Below are positions 60,752 through 64,000 of a stretch of 64,000 bases of DNA, piece after piece. The position numbers and the translations under genes are program-made. Positions within the stretch are counted from its first letter, which is position 1; each line of letters starts with the position of its first letter. This DNA is from Vitellaria paradoxa (taxonomy: Eukaryota > Streptophyta > Magnoliopsida > Ericales > Sapotaceae): the NCBI GenBank assembly GCA_019916065.1, contig CM034237.1:22527752-22591751 (forward strand), read 5' to 3'. The notes under the pieces are model-generated. The model was not told the origin of the DNA. It searched no databases and saw only the letters and a list, made by a program, of their open reading frames with translations.

Positions 60752-63169
60752 TGTTATACCCCAAACTTTTGTGTTAATGTAAATAGATGGTTATTCATAT
60801 ATTTTGAGGTAATAGTATGTTGGTTAAGTAGTATTCATCATTAGTAGTACGTTAGAGTTGAGAACTTTGAAAGAGGTAAGCTAAACATTCAAGAGTTGGC
60901 ATTTGACTCAAATGTAGGAAGGAAGTACCTTGGGCGCACAAGGTACCATTCCTTGGGTGCCCAGGACTTGGGCGCATGGCATGGAACTCAGTTGGGCACC
61001 CGAGCTGCAGCAGAAATGGCAGGTATGGTGTGTTTTGACTTGTGCGGCCGAACCCTCACCCTTACACACCTATAACTAGCTAGAGGGATGGAAAAATCTA
61101 GAGAATACTATGGAGGGATTAAAATATAATCAAATATATATATATACATGTGGATTGGAAGAGAAGAAAGTTTTTGAGGTTGGAGAGAGAGGAACCGGGA
61201 GAAGAAGAAGAAACAAGGAGAACCAAGAAGAGATTTAGATGGTAAGTCCTTTTAGCCTTAAATAAAATCAAATTAACTTTGCAAAGACACAATTAAGCAC
61301 TTAAGGAATCCATCCATGTAATTTTTTTGTCATTTATATCAAAGAGTGGAGAGATTGAATCCATCAAAGTTGGGAGCTTGAAATCGGGAAGAACCACTCT
61401 CTTGTTCTTCATATTTATTCAACATGATATAGGGATTCTATGCAACATTCTCACATATATGATGTTTAATAAGTATTAGAACAACTTTAGAGTAACCATC
61501 GCAAGTTTTGATTACATTTATGGAAGAAAATAAGAGTTATATACACATATATATGTATGTATAGGTTGATAGAGAGAAAATGATGTTTGATCCATAACTT
61601 GACCCATAGTTGATGAGAACTCAAATTCCTGGTTTCTTTTGATGTCTATAAGCCTTGTGGAAATGTTAGAAACAAGAAACTTAAAGTATTTTGCCCTAAA
61701 CTTAGTCAATTTGAGGTTCCAAGTGTGGAAGATGAAAGACCTAGAAAACAGAGCATAAAATCTATAACTCGAACCAAGCTGTGGGTGCACAAGGTAGGAG
61801 ACAGTTGGGCACACGAGACATGGGCCCCCACACCTTGGCGCACAGCCTGTTGTTAGTTGGGTGCCCACCGAGACTAGTTTAGTTTCTGAACTTAGTTTAT
61901 TTTGGACATTTTATCCTAGGTTCATAAAGAGTTTAGTACCTTATTTTTGCATGATGTTTTATTTGTCTAAATATACAAATCGAAGAAGTATTTCATGCCC
62001 CAAAATATTAATAAGTATTGTTTACCTTGTGATATAAAAATGCATGAAATGTAATGTGAACTTTTAATGATAAGTGATGGTAAGTGAATTAAATTTTGAA
62101 TAAGTGAATTGGAAGAGATGAAAATGTGATGAGTTATATGATGAATTGAAATGTGATTATGCATTGTTGGAAAGCATATGATGATGAATGTGAACTAATG
62201 GTTAAAGAGCATTGAATGTGTTGAAATGATTGATTGTGTGCTAAGGGTCGTGGTGGGGTACGGAAATAGGAAGGATTTTGAGATTACCCTCGGGTTGAAA
62301 GTCCCGGAACCTGCGTAGGATTAGGTGTTCATGCTAGTGGGTTAGCAGCCCACAATATGACGTGTATATTGGCTCCTCATGGCCCTGGACTGCAATCCTA
62401 AACGATGATGTTTAGTTTTTCATTTCCGTTGGGTCTGGACCCATAAAAGACGATGTTATATGTGTACCTACCCCCCGATGACTTTTGTGGAATGACTGAG
62501 TGGCTAAATGATGAATAAGTGATAATGTGAATATGAGATCTGCTTGGATTAGAGGATTGGAGAATCTCATAACGTGAAATAATTGGAAATAAATGTTATA
62601 TTATGATAATGTTGACTAGTGACATGCTTTTACTTAACTTGGTTACTGGTTGATGTTGACGTTATATTATGGCTTATATAATATGTTGACGTATGTACAT
62701 ATAAATGAATATAGACATGCATATGTTGGTTACGTACCATATATGTTTGTATGTGGCATTGTAGGCACAAGTGGACTCGTGTTCACGTCCCTACAGATTT
62801 TGTTATAGGAACAACCCATAATAACCAAGTGGGCTAATGGGGCTGGAATAGAAGTGCATTTGCACGAGCCATCCAAACTTAGCAAAATTTTTGGTTACTT
62901 AAGTTAAAATTTTGTTTTAGGTTGTAATATTAATTGAGAGACTTATTCAATTTTGTTGTAAAGGCCCTAAGGCCTATGTAGCTTTAATGGGAAGGATATT
63001 GTGGGAGTTTGAGGCTTGGCACTAGCCCAGGCTAATTATATGTTATCTTAACACATGTCATGGCTCATCCAGGATTTGTTGCACTACTCTGATCATGGGA
63101 TGGTAGTGTTAGTGCATGTTATGTGTGTTTATCACGCACCCCTCGGGTCCTGAGACTCGGGGCGTGACA
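60752..63169 (+). repeat. Element E 3' LTR
   Basis: 2418 bases from TGTTATACC to GCGTGACA. It contains donor-like GTAAGT (61242-61247), acceptor-like TAG (62806-62808), the hairpin block (about 62240-62478) and GC-rich clusters near 60930-61010 and 61790-61875. A short segment present in the left LTR near 42260-42285 is missing here, again between GGGC-type repeats. Confidence 0.93.
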
Positions 63170-63259
63170 TGAATGGCTCTGATTAGGGTATAGTTAGTTA
63201 GAGCATGGTTTATATGTTAAATCACTCGCCCCTCGGGTCACGAGATCTAGGGTATGACA
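63170..63259 (+). repeat. Element A 3' LTR, piece 5 of 5
   Basis: It begins with TGAAT, the right target duplication of E, and matches the last 90 bases of the A 5' LTR (4246-4333), ending GGTATGACA. Confidence 0.9.
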
Positions 63260-64000
63260 CTAAAATTTATAGTTCTCACTAGATAGTGCTGTTAAAATCG
63301 ATTAACTACCAACTGTTAAATTTCTCGTGTCATAACAATCAAGAGAATGGATTTGATAAATTTAATACTTTAAGGTGGAATACATAAATTAGGCGTAATA
63401 TGCAATATTCTTATAATTAAATCTCACATTAATGTTTATGCAACACTTGTCATACATTAAAAATCCCTTCTAGTCTGAACAATTAATTTGCTAGGCCACT
63501 CTTATTGAACATTAAATCTAACTTGACTAATGAATAAATTAGTCATATATATATCACATAAAAGGATGCTAAAATATTAAAATAATAGATTATTACAACT
63601 TCAAGGAAATTCTAATACATGTGTACAAAATTTTTTGAAGTACGATTTAAGTCACCATATAAATATCACGTCTCATAATTAATAATATATATGTGTTAAA
63701 ATAGTAAATTCAAATTCCATCTATGGCTCTCTTTTAGATTTAAATCTTAATACAAAAAATATCATAGTCACACCAATTCCACATCTCACCATGTTCATCT
63801 TTTTTTCAAATGTCTTTTAGATATCTAAAATAAATTAGTTCTTAAATTACCATTTTTTTATTTAATGAAAATTCAACTCAAAAGTCAAGATAAAATCCAT
63901 CAAACACTACCAAATTATTACTCTAATCACAAGTTTCACAAACACTAACAAGATAACGATTTTTCACTATGATAGAAACCAAATCATATTAAATTAAATC
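63260..64000. other. AT-rich right flank without a recognisable gene
   Basis: It is similar in composition to 61-1604 and may be the other half of the sequence into which A inserted. No ORF or known motif is seen. The first 70 bases are the source of the duplicate at 43731-43800. Confidence 0.45.

Larger units (their letters stand above)
41196..63169 (+). mobile_element. Element E: Del/Tekay-type chromovirus, rearranged
   Basis: A plus-strand element inserted in the 3' LTR of A. TGAAT flanks it at 41191-41195 and 63170-63174. It has an initiator-Met-type primer site, Gag with two zinc knuckles, protease, RT, RNase H, integrase and a chromodomain, which place it among Del/Tekay chromoviruses. 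It is inactive: dozens of in-frame stops, several frameshifts and element D inside RNase H. Its left end is unusual. A complete LTR (41196-43640) is followed by a copy of the right flank (43641-43800) and a second LTR tail (43801-43912) before the primer site. Confidence 0.92.
1605..63259 (+). mobile_element. Element A: host LTR retrotransposon of the nest
   Basis: The 5' LTR (1605-4333) is followed by a primer binding site. A purine tract at 9119-9130 precedes the 3' LTR, which starts at 9131 and repeats the 5' LTR sequence. The 3' LTR is split by insertions B, C, F and E. Its five pieces sum to about 2.70 kb after removing target duplications, against 2.73 kb for the 5' LTR, so the reconstruction closes. 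The terminal target duplication is not convincing (ATCAA left, CTAAA right), as expected of an old insertion. The interior is non-coding apart from pol traces. It is related to B and D. Confidence 0.9.

Noticed and set aside
1600..63264. Target duplication of element A (ATCAA left, CTAAA right)
   Set aside because: Only three of five bases match, which is not enough to call a duplication; the ends were set from LTR alignment instead.
1..64000. Host protein-coding genes, tRNA or rRNA genes
   Set aside because: No ORF outside the retrotransposon proteins has recognisable domains, and I saw no tRNA cloverleaf or rRNA sequence; the tRNA-like matches are primer binding sites.

Overview
This window is plant repeat DNA. 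It is AT-rich, and every interpretable piece comes from long terminal repeat (LTR) retrotransposons of the Ty3/Gypsy superfamily. I found no host gene, tRNA, rRNA or CRISPR array. The Athila-type element (tRNA-Asp-like primer site, env-like third ORF) and the Del/Tekay-type chromovirus (initiator-Met-tRNA-like primer site, chromodomain) point to a flowering plant with a repeat-rich genome. The species cannot be named from this sequence.

Layout. Bases 1-60 are the 3' end of a minus-strand element (G), followed by AT-rich sequence to 1604. Element A (plus strand) has its 5' LTR at 1605-4333, a decayed interior at 4334-9130 and a 3' LTR that starts at 9131. That one 3' LTR was hit by four later insertions, so its pieces are scattered over 54 kb: 9131-9730, 20314-21678, 35439-35662, 40753-41195 and 63170-63259. 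The insertions are B (9731-20313, minus strand, target duplication GTGTT/GTATT), C (21679-35438, plus, CTAAT), F (35663-40752, minus, TTGTG) and E (41196-63169, plus, TGAAT). Element D (47998-58992, plus, GGCAC) then inserted into the RNase H region of E. Bases 63260-64000 are the right flank.

What the elements are. C is a recently inserted Athila-like element. Its LTRs differ at about nine sites by eye. It has gag, protease, reverse transcriptase, RNase H and integrase in one reading frame broken by three stop codons, plus an env-like ORF. F is a related element without pol: it has a broken gag, a long unrecognised C-terminal extension, one LTR only, and an A-rich end lying against the target duplication. 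E is a Del/Tekay-type chromovirus whose gag-pol is still largely collinear but full of stop codons. A, B and D have 2.7-3.1 kb LTRs and 4.6-4.9 kb interiors that resemble each other but code for nothing intact. They look like a non-autonomous group, possibly mobilised by chromoviruses such as E.

Most interesting points. (1) All eight long LTRs of A, B, D and E keep a GTAAGT-like 5' splice site and an AG 3' splice site that would excise 1.6-2.2 kb of leader. Inside that predicted intron is a conserved block of about 240 bases that can fold into three or four hairpins, with paired base changes between families. I infer that splicing could separate messenger RNA from genomic RNA, with a packaging-type structure kept only in the latter. 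(2) E carries a copy of its own right flank between a complete LTR and an LTR tail, the trace of an unequal exchange. (3) GC-rich palindromes recur in both lineages: GGGCGCCC clusters in A/B/D/E, and GGTCCGGACC hairpin repeats in C that reappear in front of its env-like ORF.
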